A stretch of 64,000 nucleotides of DNA from Staphylococcus massiliensis CCUG 55927. Lineage in GTDB: Bacteria; Bacillota; Bacilli; Staphylococcales; Staphylococcaceae. The notes below the pieces were generated by a model that ran no database searches, was not told where the DNA came from, and worked only from the letters and a program-made list of their open reading frames with translations. The position numbers were made by a program, and so were the translations under genes. This document shows, piece by piece, positions 36,447-44,532 of this stretch (the first letter of the stretch is position 1; each line of letters begins with the position of its first letter). Location: contig NZ_JH815593.1 in assembly GCF_000298075.1 (NCBI RefSeq), positions 1,368,080-1,432,079 on the forward strand. The letters run 5' to 3'.

Positions 36447-36860
36447 ATGTCACGTTTAGATGGTATTAAAGCGCCGAGTCAGTTCGAGATTCACGCCGAA
36501 CCTGTTACAGTCGAGCAGCATTTTACATTCCACGCCGACAACCGTATCTTCTTCAGCGACACGGCTTATAAAGATTTATTTCATCATGAATATACGTTTG
36601 TGCTTTCTTTAAAAGCCCTTACAAGCAAGCTAGGCATTGCCGTAGACTTTCATGAAATAGACCGTATTTACCGTGACTATCTTGAACCGAAGTTAAACGA
36701 CGTTTGTTTAAATACGACTTTACCTGAAATGAATACGACCGTAGAAAATATAGGCTACTGGATTCGTGAACAATTCAAGCAATACTTACCAGACGGCGTT
36801 GGAATCGAACAACTAACGATTTATGAAACACCAAAGCACGCCGTCATTCTAAAGGGATAA
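36447..36860 (+). CDS. 6-pyruvoyl-tetrahydropterin synthase/QueD-like protein with altered active site
   Basis: 137 residues, T-fold PTPS family. Visible features are FHADNRIFF, HHEYTFVLSL (strand 2 with the HxH-Y region), AVDFHEIDRI, the helix TTVENIGYWIREQF and the terminal YETPKHAVIL. Compared with canonical QueD the first histidine of HGHxY seems replaced (F-H-H-E-Y). The catalytic Asp-His before LN appears as Asn-Asp (KLNDVCLNT). Zinc binding and catalysis are therefore doubtful; this alignment was done by eye. No queC, queE or folate gene is adjacent. AAGGAGATG precedes the ATG. Confidence 0.7.
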   Translation: MSRLDGIKAPSQFEIHAEPVTVEQHFTFHADNRIFFSDTAYKDLFHHEYTFVLSLKALTSKLGIAVDFHEIDRIYRDYLEPKLNDVCLNTTLPEMNTTVENIGYWIREQFKQYLPDGVGIEQLTIYETPKHAVILKG

Positions 36861-36867
36861 GATGAAG

Positions 36868-36953
36868 ACAAGTCACCACGCAACGCGCCCCCGCAAAAGC
36901 TATAATGTGTTAAGCGGCTTTTGCGGGTAGTGTTGCGGGCCGGTGACTTGTTT
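36868..36953. terminator. Long branched hairpin after the QueD-like gene
   Basis: ACAAGTCACC (36868-36877) pairs with GGTGACTTGT (36942-36951). Inside, CCGCAAAAGC pairs with GCTTTTGCGG. This GC-rich structure directly follows the stop codon and is the probable terminator. Confidence 0.6.
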
Positions 36954-37125
36954 CTGTTTGGGTTCAATCGGTTTGAAGTGCGACCGTGGTTGCACTTCAT
37001 TCCTTTGATGGGGAGTGGATACGGTGAGATAATCATGTACGATTTTGAGTATGCTTAATTTATCGGAATTGTACATGCTTATCTCGTCATTGTTGTACGT
37101 TTAAACTAGCATGTTCGCTCTTTGG

Positions 37126-37485
37126 TTTACATGTTTCTAAAGTCTTGTAAATCAAACACCCCTTCGTATACACGTTTCTGAAGTCTTGTAAATCAAACGC
37201 CCTTTCGTTTACACGTTTCACAAGTCTTGTAAATCTAATGCCCTTTCATTTACACGTTTTCATAGTCTTGTAAATCAAACGCCCTTTCGTTTACACGTTT
37301 CTGAAGTCTTGTAAATCAAACGCCCTTTCGTTTACACGTTTCCATAGTCTTGTAAATCAAACGCCCTTTCGTTTACACGTTTCTGAAGTCTTGTAAATCA
37401 AACGCCCCTTCGTTTACACGTTTCTGAAGTCTTGTAAATCAAACACCTTTTCATTTACACGTTTCTGAAGTCTTGTAAATCAAAC
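37126..37485. repeat. Hairpin array 5: nine 41-bp units with TTTACA/TGTAAA arms
   Basis: AGTCTTGTAA occurs at 37141 and every 41 bp after that through 37469 (nine copies, no slippage). The unit is TTTACACGTTTCTGA-AGTCTTGTAAATC-AAACGCCCTTTCG. Arms are TTTACA/TGTAAA and the linker AACGCCCTT. The spacer GTTT...GTCTT resembles array 1. It lies between convergent genes (QueD-like + and srtA -). The remainder of 36954-37125 has no gene or recognisable signal. Confidence 0.92.
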
Positions 37486-37486
37486 C

Positions 37487-37530
37487 AAAAAAGTAACCCC
37501 TAGCACGCCACAACGCACTAGGGGTTCTTT
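37487..37530. terminator. Bidirectional terminator beside srtA
   Basis: AACCCCTAG (37495-37503) pairs with CTAGGGGTT (37518-37526), with A-run before and T-run after. Terminates srtA on the minus strand. Confidence 0.85.
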
Positions 37531-37532
37531 AT

Positions 37533-38159
37533 TTAAGCGACCTTTTCAGCGACATATATCGTACGGTCTAACCATTCACCTGTATTTGGATCAAAGTTAT
37601 CGCACGTAATTAAAGTCAATCGGTCTTTTTGATTTTGTTGTTCGTCTAAAACAGAAACTTCAGTGGGCGGTACGTTACGAATCGACGTAATTTTATATTT
37701 ACGCTTATCATTACCGACAGTGAAGCTTACGTCACTGCCCTTCTTCACTTTACCTTTTAGATTCGTAAACTGGTAATCTTTCAAGCTATAGTCAGTATGA
37801 CCGGCAATTGAGATATTCTGATCGCTCAACGATTCCTCTTCCTCCGCAAAGCTTACACCACGCTTCAACTGCTCTGGCGTCGCAGGTCCAGGGTAAACGG
37901 GCTCTTTAATCTTCGCATCAGGTATCTCTAAATACCCTGCCATCTTAGATTTATCTTTAGGGATTTCAGCCTTGTCTTTCTGACTTTCACCATTCTTATT
38001 TTTATCGCTCTTATTCGCGTCATTATATTCTTCAATCTTCTTATCATTTTCCTGGTCTTTAAAGAAATCATCAATCTTTGGTTTAAAGAACAAGAACACC
38101 GCGATTAAGATACATATCACACCGAGAACTGGCAACAATCGGTTCATTAGGTTTTTCAT
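37533..38159 (-). CDS. srtA: Class A sortase (LPXTG transpeptidase)
   Basis: 208 residues, very like S. aureus SrtA. There is one N-terminal membrane anchor (about 8-25), a Lys/Asp-rich linker, then the sortase barrel with His121 in ISIAGHT, Cys186 in TLITC and Arg199 in WLDRTIYVA. It cleaves LPXTG proteins between Thr and Gly and links them to the lipid II cross-bridge at the outer membrane face. The catalytic triad is complete. AGGAG lies 10 nt before the ATG. It stands alone. The only sortase-type substrate in the window is the broken adhesin at 8-11 kb, which has lost its LPXTG. Confidence 0.96.
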   Translation of the reverse strand: MKNLMNRLLPVLGVICILIAVFLFFKPKIDDFFKDQENDKKIEEYNDANKSDKNKNGESQKDKAEIPKDKSKMAGYLEIPDAKIKEPVYPGPATPEQLKRGVSFAEEEESLSDQNISIAGHTDYSLKDYQFTNLKGKVKKGSDVSFTVGNDKRKYKITSIRNVPPTEVSVLDEQQNQKDRLTLITCDNFDPNTGEWLDRTIYVAEKVA

Positions 38160-38291
38160 GGTACAACGACTCCTACTTTCGTTCGCTATTAATTTCCTTC
38201 ATCAAAAGCAACGTCACTTCTTATAATTGTTCAGTTAATTATAAATGCTTTTTTATCTTAAAGCAAAATTAAATGGACTTAAACATAAACC

Positions 38292-38870
38292 TTAGTCGAA
38301 GAAATCGAAGTCGAAGCCGCCGCCACCTGATTTCTTACGTCTATGTTCTTGGAATTCAAAGAAGCCTTGGAATAATAAAATAAGCATCATTGGATTGTAT
38401 GTACCATCAGTAATATGGATATCGTGACCTGAAGCGATTTTAAAGCGCTCTGATTTAGTCGTCATGATCACGCGACCAGAATGGTCTTTTGCTTTAACGG
38501 AACGAGAAATGAAACCTGATTCTAGCGTAATGGCATCGCCTTGAACGCCTTTGAACACCATACGTGGTTTAAGTGCCATCTGCGTTGAAAAGACACCAAT
38601 CTTACGACCATTCTTCTCAACATCCCATACCGTTGAAAATGGCGTCTTAATACGTCCTTCAATCGAACCTTCTTGTGTGATCGTGTAAATATTCTTGCCA
38701 TCCTCTATCTTAAAATTATGTTTTTGACGTCCCATGAAAGACATAACTTGTTGCGTACCTGAAGTATAGAATAAACTCATTTGATAAACAGGTCGATTGC
38801 TTTCATCAAATACATCGATTACTTCTGTAGAAGCATCAAAGAAATTTTCTTTAAAATGATAACGTCCCAT
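38292..38870 (-). CDS. Tubby C-terminal-like (LURP-one/YxjI-type) protein
   Basis: 192 residues. The pattern of antiparallel strands (YHFKENFFDASTEVIDVFD, NRPVYQMSLF, ITQEGSIEGRIKTPF, GRVIMTTKSERFKIASGHD) and a hydrophobic C-terminal helix (MMLILLFQGFFEF) fits the tubby/scramblase-like fold of YxjI and LURP1. The tail is Gly/Asp/Phe-rich (KKSGGGGFDFDFFD). A role at the membrane is possible but unproven. The ATG has GAGGTG 5 nt ahead. No operon partner. Confidence 0.7.
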   Translation of the reverse strand: MGRYHFKENFFDASTEVIDVFDESNRPVYQMSLFYTSGTQQVMSFMGRQKHNFKIEDGKNIYTITQEGSIEGRIKTPFSTVWDVEKNGRKIGVFSTQMALKPRMVFKGVQGDAITLESGFISRSVKAKDHSGRVIMTTKSERFKIASGHDIHITDGTYNPMMLILLFQGFFEFQEHRRKKSGGGGFDFDFFD

Positions 38871-38987
38871 ACATACACCTCATTTAAGAATTGATAATTT
38901 TATATTATAAGTATGACACAGATACCCTTTCTTGCCTAATAACTAACCTACAAGGTTGTGTTCAATTAAAATTTTGATACTAAATTG

Positions 38988-39172
38988 CAATTCCCTAAAA
39001 CAGCATGCTTTCCTGTAAAGCCCAACTCAAACTTTCAGTTTGTTAGTTGGACTTACAAAGTAGCATAGCTACTTTGTACCACGCTTAACCCCCGGCTTGC
39101 ATAGCTTGTTAATTTGCTTGCGCAAATTTCTTTGCCGGGGCCCCGCCCTCTGAGTCAGCTGTTTTGGAATTG
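38988..39172. repeat. Dispersed palindromic element, long form, copy B1
   Basis: Ends CAATTCC / GGAATTG, then ACAGCATGCTTTCCTG on the left and CTCTGAGTCAGCTGT on the right, as in the short form. The interior is replaced by several hairpins: CCAACT/AGTTGG, ACAAAGTAGC/GCTACTTTGT, and CCCCGGC/GCCGGGG enclosing GCTTGCATAGCTTGTTAATT. It accounts for most of the gene-free stretch 38871-39281. Confidence 0.85.
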
Positions 39173-39233
39173 ATTAAGACAATTTATTAGCCGCTTATAG
39201 ATATTTAAGTCGCGTTCCTTCAAGTCTAACCAT

Positions 39234-39269
39234 TAAAAAAGGATAAGCCCACTTCCCATGAGCTTATCC
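39234..39269 (-). terminator. Terminator of the thioesterase/PPTase operon
   Basis: GGATAAGC (39241-39248) pairs with GCTTATCC (39262-39269). On the minus strand the stem is followed by a seven-T run. Confidence 0.85.
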
Positions 39270-39281
39270 GCTTCGTTGATA

Positions 39282-39977
39282 TTAACTTAACGCATGTTGA
39301 TGAATCACTTCTGCGATGGCTTTAGGTTCATTGTGTAAGAAGAAATGACCGCCATCGAAATATTCGATCGTTACTTTTCCTGAGAAGTAAGCTTCCCATT
39401 TAGACAACGTTTCAAAATCGATATCGTCTTCACCTGACATAATGACCGCATCTAAGTCAATCTCGTCATCATGAGGCTTATCTGAATACGCATCGATTGC
39501 TTCAAAGTCAGCGCGCAGTGACGGGCTTACAAGCTGCCATAGTTCATCATTTTCAAGGACTGCCTCAGGTGTACCGCCCTTATCTTTAATGAACGTCTTG
39601 AACGCATCTTGATCCATATCTTTCACACCTTCAGGTTCACCGCGATAACCAATCGGTTCACTCGCTGCTAGGAATAAACGCTTTGGCAACGTCATGCCCG
39701 CTTCCTTAAGTTTAAAGTACGTCTCATAAGCAAGAATCGTCCCTAAACTGTAGCCTAGAATATCATAATCACCGACATTTAAATCCTTAATTTGAGCTAC
39801 GACTTCATTTACCATATCTTCAATAGAAGTTAGTGGTGATTCAGTAAATCGTGACCCTTTACCAGGAAGTTCGATGGTCTTCAGTTCTATATCGTCTTGC
39901 ACGTGTGCTTTTAAATCATTATAGATGGATGCACTACCACCTGCGTAAGGTAGGCATATTAGTTGTCGTTTACTCAT
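39282..39977 (-). CDS. Type II thioesterase (alpha/beta hydrolase, GrsT-like)
   Basis: 231 residues. The start CLPYAGGSASIYNDL and ELPGKGSRF, nucleophile elbow GYSLGTILA (Ser), acid residue in MSGEDDIDF, and catalytic His in GGHFFLHNE match editing thioesterases of non-ribosomal peptide or polyketide systems. Such enzymes release wrongly loaded acyl groups from carrier proteins. It overlaps the PPTase gene by four bases (ATGA), so the two are translationally coupled. The synthetase itself is not in the window. Confidence 0.88.
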   Translation of the reverse strand: MSKRQLICLPYAGGSASIYNDLKAHVQDDIELKTIELPGKGSRFTESPLTSIEDMVNEVVAQIKDLNVGDYDILGYSLGTILAYETYFKLKEAGMTLPKRLFLAASEPIGYRGEPEGVKDMDQDAFKTFIKDKGGTPEAVLENDELWQLVSPSLRADFEAIDAYSDKPHDDEIDLDAVIMSGEDDIDFETLSKWEAYFSGKVTIEYFDGGHFFLHNEPKAIAEVIHQHALS

Positions 39978-40708
39978 ACATGCTCCTTCGTCTTATGGAA
40001 GTGATTCATAATAGTATCCATTGATATATGATTAACATGGTAAGGTCGCACTTCGTTCTTACTATGATGTCTTACCACGCGACTCAACGCGTAGTTTGTA
40101 TTTAATGGAAAAGTACCATGGTTCACATTAATCTTTTCAGTTGGAAATGTCTCATAATCCGTTAATTCATATCCAATACCTTCTCTATGTATAAAAAATG
40201 AATCTAAATTACGATATAAACCAGTTCCAATATATTTTAAATAACTTTCTTTAATCGTCCAAATTTCATAGAATCTATCATATTGTTTCATCATCTCGGC
40301 TGCATTATAAATGTATCGTTTCTCACATGAATTAAAAAATGCTTCTGCTAATGATAAATCAATGGGTGCTTTATGTTCGATATCAATACCAACTGGGTAA
40401 GAATCGACAATACAAATAATCCATTCATGTGAATGAGATCGATTTGCGTAAACATTCATAGGTGAACTTAAACATGGTTTCCCGTATTCATTTTCATATT
40501 GAACAAGTTCGTCGATATCACATTCCGCATAATTTGCCACACTATATTTGAAAAGCAGTGCAGATAATAGCTTCGTGACATACATTTCTCGCGTCTTCAT
40601 TCGAGAAACATTCTTTTGTTCAGTAGGATTTAAGCTCGCATATAAACCATCTAATTCATCATTTTCTAAGGTGAAGTCAACTTTTAATGCATATAATTGA
40701 TACGGCAC
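39974..40708 (-). CDS. 4'-phosphopantetheinyl transferase, Sfp family
   Basis: About 244 residues. It activates carrier domains by transferring phosphopantetheine from CoA to a serine. Sfp motifs are NEYGKPCL, NRSHSHEWIICIV, PVGIDIEHK (metal Asp-Glu) and WTIKESYLKYIGTGL. A longer ORF from an upstream ATG adds 26 residues unlike the family. The GTG at 40708 follows AGGGGATG and starts at MPYQLYALKVDF, where family members begin, so it is preferred. Being of the broad Sfp type and coupled to a thioesterase, it implies an NRPS or PKS elsewhere in the genome. Confidence 0.88.
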   Translation of the reverse strand: MPYQLYALKVDFTLENDELDGLYASLNPTEQKNVSRMKTREMYVTKLLSALLFKYSVANYAECDIDELVQYENEYGKPCLSSPMNVYANRSHSHEWIICIVDSYPVGIDIEHKAPIDLSLAEAFFNSCEKRYIYNAAEMMKQYDRFYEIWTIKESYLKYIGTGLYRNLDSFFIHREGIGYELTDYETFPTEKINVNHGTFPLNTNYALSRVVRHHSKNEVRPYHVNHISMDTIMNHFHKTKEHV

Positions 40709-40864
40709 TGTATCACATCCCCTACTACGAAATTTAATAAAAAAGGAGAAGACACGATTGAAACGATTTCTATCTTTCAATCTCACTTAGACTTAGGCAA
40801 TCAACTAAGCGTCATTGAACAATGACTCACGGCCATGTTCGCTTAAAGCGCAGGAGCTAAATTA

Positions 40865-40963
40865 TAATTATGTTATCTAACAGCATGCTTTCCTGGGGCG
40901 TGGCCGGAGCCTGTAGTCTCCGGTCTCACGCTACTCCCCTAGGAGTCAGCTGTTTGGAAATTA
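40865..40963. repeat. Dispersed palindromic element, short form, copy A2
   Basis: The same nested arrangement as A1, with apical stem CCGGAG-cctgtagt-CTCCGG (40904-40923). This is a compensatory G-C pair where A1 has A-T. Outer arms are TAATT/AATTA. It lies between the PPTase and mntR (tandem genes) and is the main content of 40709-41099. Confidence 0.85.
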
Positions 40964-41099
40964 GCTTTAAACTTTTTGAACTTTAATAAATCCCTAGACA
41001 CTAATAATAGATGTCTCAATTATAATTTTATTTAACTTAACGAGATATCTTTATTTCCAAAATTAAAAAACAGAAAAAGGTTGGCTGTACCTTCTCCTG

Positions 41100-41753
41100 T
41101 TACGCTTCATATGGTTCGACGTATATTTGATCTGCGTTGAGGTAACTTAAATGAATCGTTTTATCATCTGATTTCAGTTCGACAATTTGATTCGTTGCGT
41201 CTTTATTTATGATTTCAACACTTTCACCAATCGTAATGTCTTTGTTTCTTAGATATACGAGTAAGTTTGTATGGTCTCGCACACGTTTGATCATGACTTT
41301 ATCCCCTGCTTCAAAGGATAATAATGGTGTTGTATAAATCTCCTCAAATGTATCATTGCGTGGGATAACACCACCGTGCGGGCACGTTTCAGGCTCACCG
41401 AGTAATTGATCTAAGCGTTCTACGAATTTTTCTGAAACACGATGTTCCAGTACTTCCGCTTCTTCATGAACCTCTTCCCAATTATATTTCAACACTTCGA
41501 TTAGGAATAATTCAATCAATCGATGTCGCTTAATCACATCTAAAGTATATGTTAACCCCTTCTCGGATAACTTAACACCCTTATAAGGTTTAGTTTCAAC
41601 ATACCCCGCTTTTAAAAGTCGGTTCACCATCTCACTAACTGAAGGTGGTTTGATATTTAAATACTGCGATAAAACTTTATTAGACACGTACGTGTTCATC
41701 CCATTGTTATAAAGTATGGCCTTTAGGTAATCCTCATTTTCCTCAGTTAACAT
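41100..41753 (-). CDS. mntR: DtxR-family manganese-responsive repressor MntR
   Basis: 217 residues from the ATG at MLTEENEDYLKAIL, which matches staphylococcal MntR and has AAAGGTGAT in front. An in-frame upstream ATG adds 11 residues without a ribosome binding site. A winged helix (NIKPPSVSEMVNRLLKAGYV, about 28-50), a metal-binding/dimer domain (HRLIELFLIE, EEAEVLEHRVSE, CPHGG) and a C-terminal FeoA-like SH3 domain are visible. It represses mntABC when Mn2+ is plentiful. It is divergent from mntABC, with the operator in the shared region. Confidence 0.93.
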   Translation of the reverse strand: MLTEENEDYLKAILYNNGMNTYVSNKVLSQYLNIKPPSVSEMVNRLLKAGYVETKPYKGVKLSEKGLTYTLDVIKRHRLIELFLIEVLKYNWEEVHEEAEVLEHRVSEKFVERLDQLLGEPETCPHGGVIPRNDTFEEIYTTPLLSFEAGDKVMIKRVRDHTNLLVYLRNKDITIGESVEIINKDATNQIVELKSDDKTIHLSYLNADQIYVEPYEA

Positions 41754-41802
41754 TCCTATCACCTTTTCGATTTGACTCACCATCATTATAGCATGAAATA
41801 TC

Positions 41803-41831
41803 TTGACAAGTTAAAAAGTTAAGATTATCAT
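41803..41831 (+). promoter_or_regulatory. mntABC promoter
   Basis: Consensus -35 TTGACA (41803-41808), 17-nt spacer, and -10 TATCAT (41826-41831). The MntR palindrome begins 10 nt later, over the expected transcription start. Confidence 0.75.
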
Positions 41832-41840
41832 AAAATAAAA

Positions 41841-41854
41841 TTAGGTTAACCTAA
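41841..41854. promoter_or_regulatory. MntR/SirR operator TTAGGTTAACCTAA
   Basis: A perfect 14-bp palindrome, matching the known DtxR-type (MntR/SirR) box of staphylococci. It covers the predicted transcription start of mntABC, so bound MntR would block initiation. Confidence 0.85.
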
Positions 41855-41880
41855 AAATATTTATAGGAGGTGTTAATAAC

Positions 41881-42639
41881 GTGCTCGAAATTAAAAATCT
41901 ACATTTGTTTTTAGGCAATCGCCACGTCCTTCAAAACATCAATTTAGCGTTACCCATTAACGGTGACATTATAGGTGTTATGGGACCTAATGGCGCAGGT
42001 AAGTCCTCATTACTGAAATCAATAACGAAGACATTCAAAGCTTCAGGTCAAATCACGATTAACGACCAACCCATTCACAAGCATTTGAAGAAGCTTTCAT
42101 ACATTCCTCAGAAATCTCAACTTGATTTAGACTTCCCCATCAACGTAGAGAAAGTCATTCTATCGGGATGTTTCAAGCATACAGGTTGGTTTAGAAAGAT
42201 TTCGCATTACGACAAAGGCCGTTATATCAAACTGATTAAAGACTTAGAACTCTACGATTTAAGACATCGTCAAATTAAGGCCTTAAGTGGCGGTCAACTA
42301 CAACGTGTACTCGTTGCACGCGCATTGATGTCTCAAAGCGACGTGTACTTACTGGATGAACCATTTACTGGCATCGATTTTCATAGTGAGGCTGTCATTT
42401 TCAAACAGATTGAGAAATTGAAACAAGAAGGTAAATTAGTCATTATCGTACACCACGATATCCAATCAGCTCGCGACTACTTCGACAAAGTGATTCTAAT
42501 CAATCAAGACATTATCGCGTTTGGTGAGACTCAAGATGTCTTAACTGACATGCATATCAATCGCACGTTTAATCAAGCATCCCGAGCAAAAGCCCATCAA
42601 GGCCTCGCTTTTCAAAGAAAGGAAGTTACGCAACCATGA
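41881..42639 (+). CDS. mntA: Manganese ABC transporter ATPase MntA
   Basis: 252 residues. Walker A GPNGAGKSSLLKS, Q-loop YIPQKSQLDLDFP, signature LSGGQLQRVLVARAL, Walker B DVYLLDEPFTGID and switch His in IIVHHD are all intact. It powers Mn2+ import from the cytoplasmic face with MntB. It starts with GTG 9 nt after AGGAGGTG. It overlaps mntB by four bases. Regulated by MntR through the operator just upstream. Confidence 0.95.
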   Translation: MLEIKNLHLFLGNRHVLQNINLALPINGDIIGVMGPNGAGKSSLLKSITKTFKASGQITINDQPIHKHLKKLSYIPQKSQLDLDFPINVEKVILSGCFKHTGWFRKISHYDKGRYIKLIKDLELYDLRHRQIKALSGGQLQRVLVARALMSQSDVYLLDEPFTGIDFHSEAVIFKQIEKLKQEGKLVIIVHHDIQSARDYFDKVILINQDIIAFGETQDVLTDMHINRTFNQASRAKAHQGLAFQRKEVTQP

Positions 42640-43472
42640 TGGATTTCTTTCAACATATCTTTGAATACCGTTTCTTAAACCGTGCATTACTGATCGCAAT
42701 ATGTGTTGGCGTTGTATGTGGTGTCGTAGGTTCTGTAATTATATTAAGGGGACTCGCATTAATGAGTGACGCGATGAGCCATGCCGTACTACCAGGTGTT
42801 GCCTTGTCTTACCTCTTTCAAGTACCTATCCTAGTCGGTTCTCTTGTAACCGGTATGTTATCAAGCTTATTAATCGGGTTCTTCCAAGACCAATCTAAGA
42901 CAAAGAAAGATGCGGCTATTGGGATATGTTTCACGGCGTTTCTCGCGACCGGTATTATTCTGATCAGCTTAATTCAAAGTACAACTGACTTATATCACAT
43001 CTTATTCGGTAATATTTTAGCTATCACAAACGAAGTTTTCTGGACAACCATTATCGTAAGTGTGATGGTGTTACTCTTAATCATTATCTTTTATAGACCG
43101 CTCATGCTTTCAACATTCGACGCAGAGTTCAGTCGCTTAAGTGGGTTAAATACAACATTTATCCACTACTTTATCATTTTACTCCTTGCATTAGTTACAA
43201 TCGCGAGTATTCAAACAGTCGGCATCATTTTAGTGGTCGCAATGCTCATTACGCCAGCTTCAACAGCGTATTTATTCGCGAAACACTTACACACGATGAT
43301 GATATTCGCTACGCTATTCAGTACGATTAGCGCAATCGTCGGCATATATCTCAGCTACATTTATAATTTACCGAGCGGTGCCTGTATCGTACTTTGCGCG
43401 TTTAGTTTATATATCATCACATTTTTCATTCAATATTTAAGACCATTCTTTAGAAAAGAGGCGACATCATGA
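42636..43472 (+). CDS. mntB: Manganese ABC transporter permease MntB
   Basis: 278 residues with 8-9 membrane helices, ABC-3 family. Conserved motifs are LRGLALMSDAMSHAVLPGVALSY (in parts) and the C-terminal VGIILVVAMLITPASTAYL, typical of Mn/Zn/Fe permeases. It forms the membrane channel between MntC and MntA. Start is ATG at 42636 or the adjacent ATG at 42639. Overlaps with mntA and mntC (4 nt each) show translational coupling. Confidence 0.94.
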   Translation: MMDFFQHIFEYRFLNRALLIAICVGVVCGVVGSVIILRGLALMSDAMSHAVLPGVALSYLFQVPILVGSLVTGMLSSLLIGFFQDQSKTKKDAAIGICFTAFLATGIILISLIQSTTDLYHILFGNILAITNEVFWTTIIVSVMVLLLIIIFYRPLMLSTFDAEFSRLSGLNTTFIHYFIILLLALVTIASIQTVGIILVVAMLITPASTAYLFAKHLHTMMIFATLFSTISAIVGIYLSYIYNLPSGACIVLCAFSLYIITFFIQYLRPFFRKEATS

Positions 43473-44377
43473 AGCGTATCCTATCGATTATCATAGTCTT
43501 TATTATCCTTCTAAGTGGGTGCGGAAAGGAAGGCAGTCACAAGCTTAATATCGTGACGACAAACTCAATATTATATGACATGACACACAACATTGTCGGT
43601 GACCATGCCGAAATACACAGTATCGTCCCGGTTGGTCAAGACCCACATGAGTATGAAATTAAACCTAAGGATGTAGAGGCCATTCAGAACGCTGATATCA
43701 TCTTGTATAACGGTTTAAACCTTGAAACTGGTAATGGCTGGTTTGAAAAGGCACTTAAACAAGCAGGCAAAGATTTAGATGACGATTCAGTCGTGAAAGT
43801 TTCTAAACATGTGAAACCCATTTATCTCAAGCACCATGCGACAGCGGAACAACAACCTGACCCTCACGCTTGGTTAAGCTTAGAAAATGGTATTCAATAT
43901 GTAAAAAACATTCAAGATGCGGTCGTCAAGCATGATCAATCTAACAAAGACAGCTATCAAAAAGATGGCGACCAATACATTCAAAAGTTAGAAAAACTCA
44001 ATCAATCGAGTCATCAAAAATTTGAAGATATTCCTAAATCTAAACGTCATATGATTACAAGTGAAGGTGCATTTAAATACTTTTCAAAACAATATCAAAT
44101 TAACTCAGGATATATTTGGGAGATTAATACGGAAAAGCAAGGAACCCCTAAACAAATGAAAGACGCGATTAAATTCGTTAAAGATAACAATCTTAAACAT
44201 TTACTACTTGAAACAAGTGTCGATGCGAAAAGTATGAAGGCACTAGGTGAGGAAACACATGCGACAATCTATGGAGAAGTTTATACAGATTCAATAGGTA
44301 AGAAAGGGTCTAAAGGTGACTCCTACTATAAAATGATGCAGTCAAATATCGATACCATTCATAGTAGTATGAAGTAG
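43469..44377 (+). CDS. mntC: Manganese-binding lipoprotein MntC
   Basis: 302 residues. The lipobox is LLSGC with Cys18, so the protein is lipid-anchored on the outer membrane face. It is a cluster A-I metal-binding protein (ZnuA/PsaA family) with ligands in GQDPHEYEIKP, DPHAWLS, TSEGAF (Glu) and ETSVDAK (Asp). The His-His-Glu-Asp set is the Mn-type site. It lacks the His-rich loop seen in the zinc homologue at 58.9 kb. Last gene of mntABC. Confidence 0.94.
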   Translation: MKRILSIIIVFIILLSGCGKEGSHKLNIVTTNSILYDMTHNIVGDHAEIHSIVPVGQDPHEYEIKPKDVEAIQNADIILYNGLNLETGNGWFEKALKQAGKDLDDDSVVKVSKHVKPIYLKHHATAEQQPDPHAWLSLENGIQYVKNIQDAVVKHDQSNKDSYQKDGDQYIQKLEKLNQSSHQKFEDIPKSKRHMITSEGAFKYFSKQYQINSGYIWEINTEKQGTPKQMKDAIKFVKDNNLKHLLLETSVDAKSMKALGEETHATIYGEVYTDSIGKKGSKGDSYYKMMQSNIDTIHSSMK

Positions 44378-44485
44378 ACAACACGCGCTAAAAAATTAGC
44401 TTTCCAATTACATAACGTAATTCTAATGCCAGATTATGTTGTTGCGCGAAAAGCAGATGCATTAAATTATCCTCCAAAACTATGA

Positions 44486-44532
44486 AAAGTCGAGCCTGAG
44501 GTCCCCATACCCTTATGGCTCGACATTTTTTA
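44486..44532. terminator. Bidirectional terminator between mntC and the glycosylase gene
   Basis: GTCGAGCC (44489-44496) pairs with GGCTCGAC (44517-44524). A-run on the left, ATTTTTTAT on the right. Serves the convergent genes. Confidence 0.85.
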
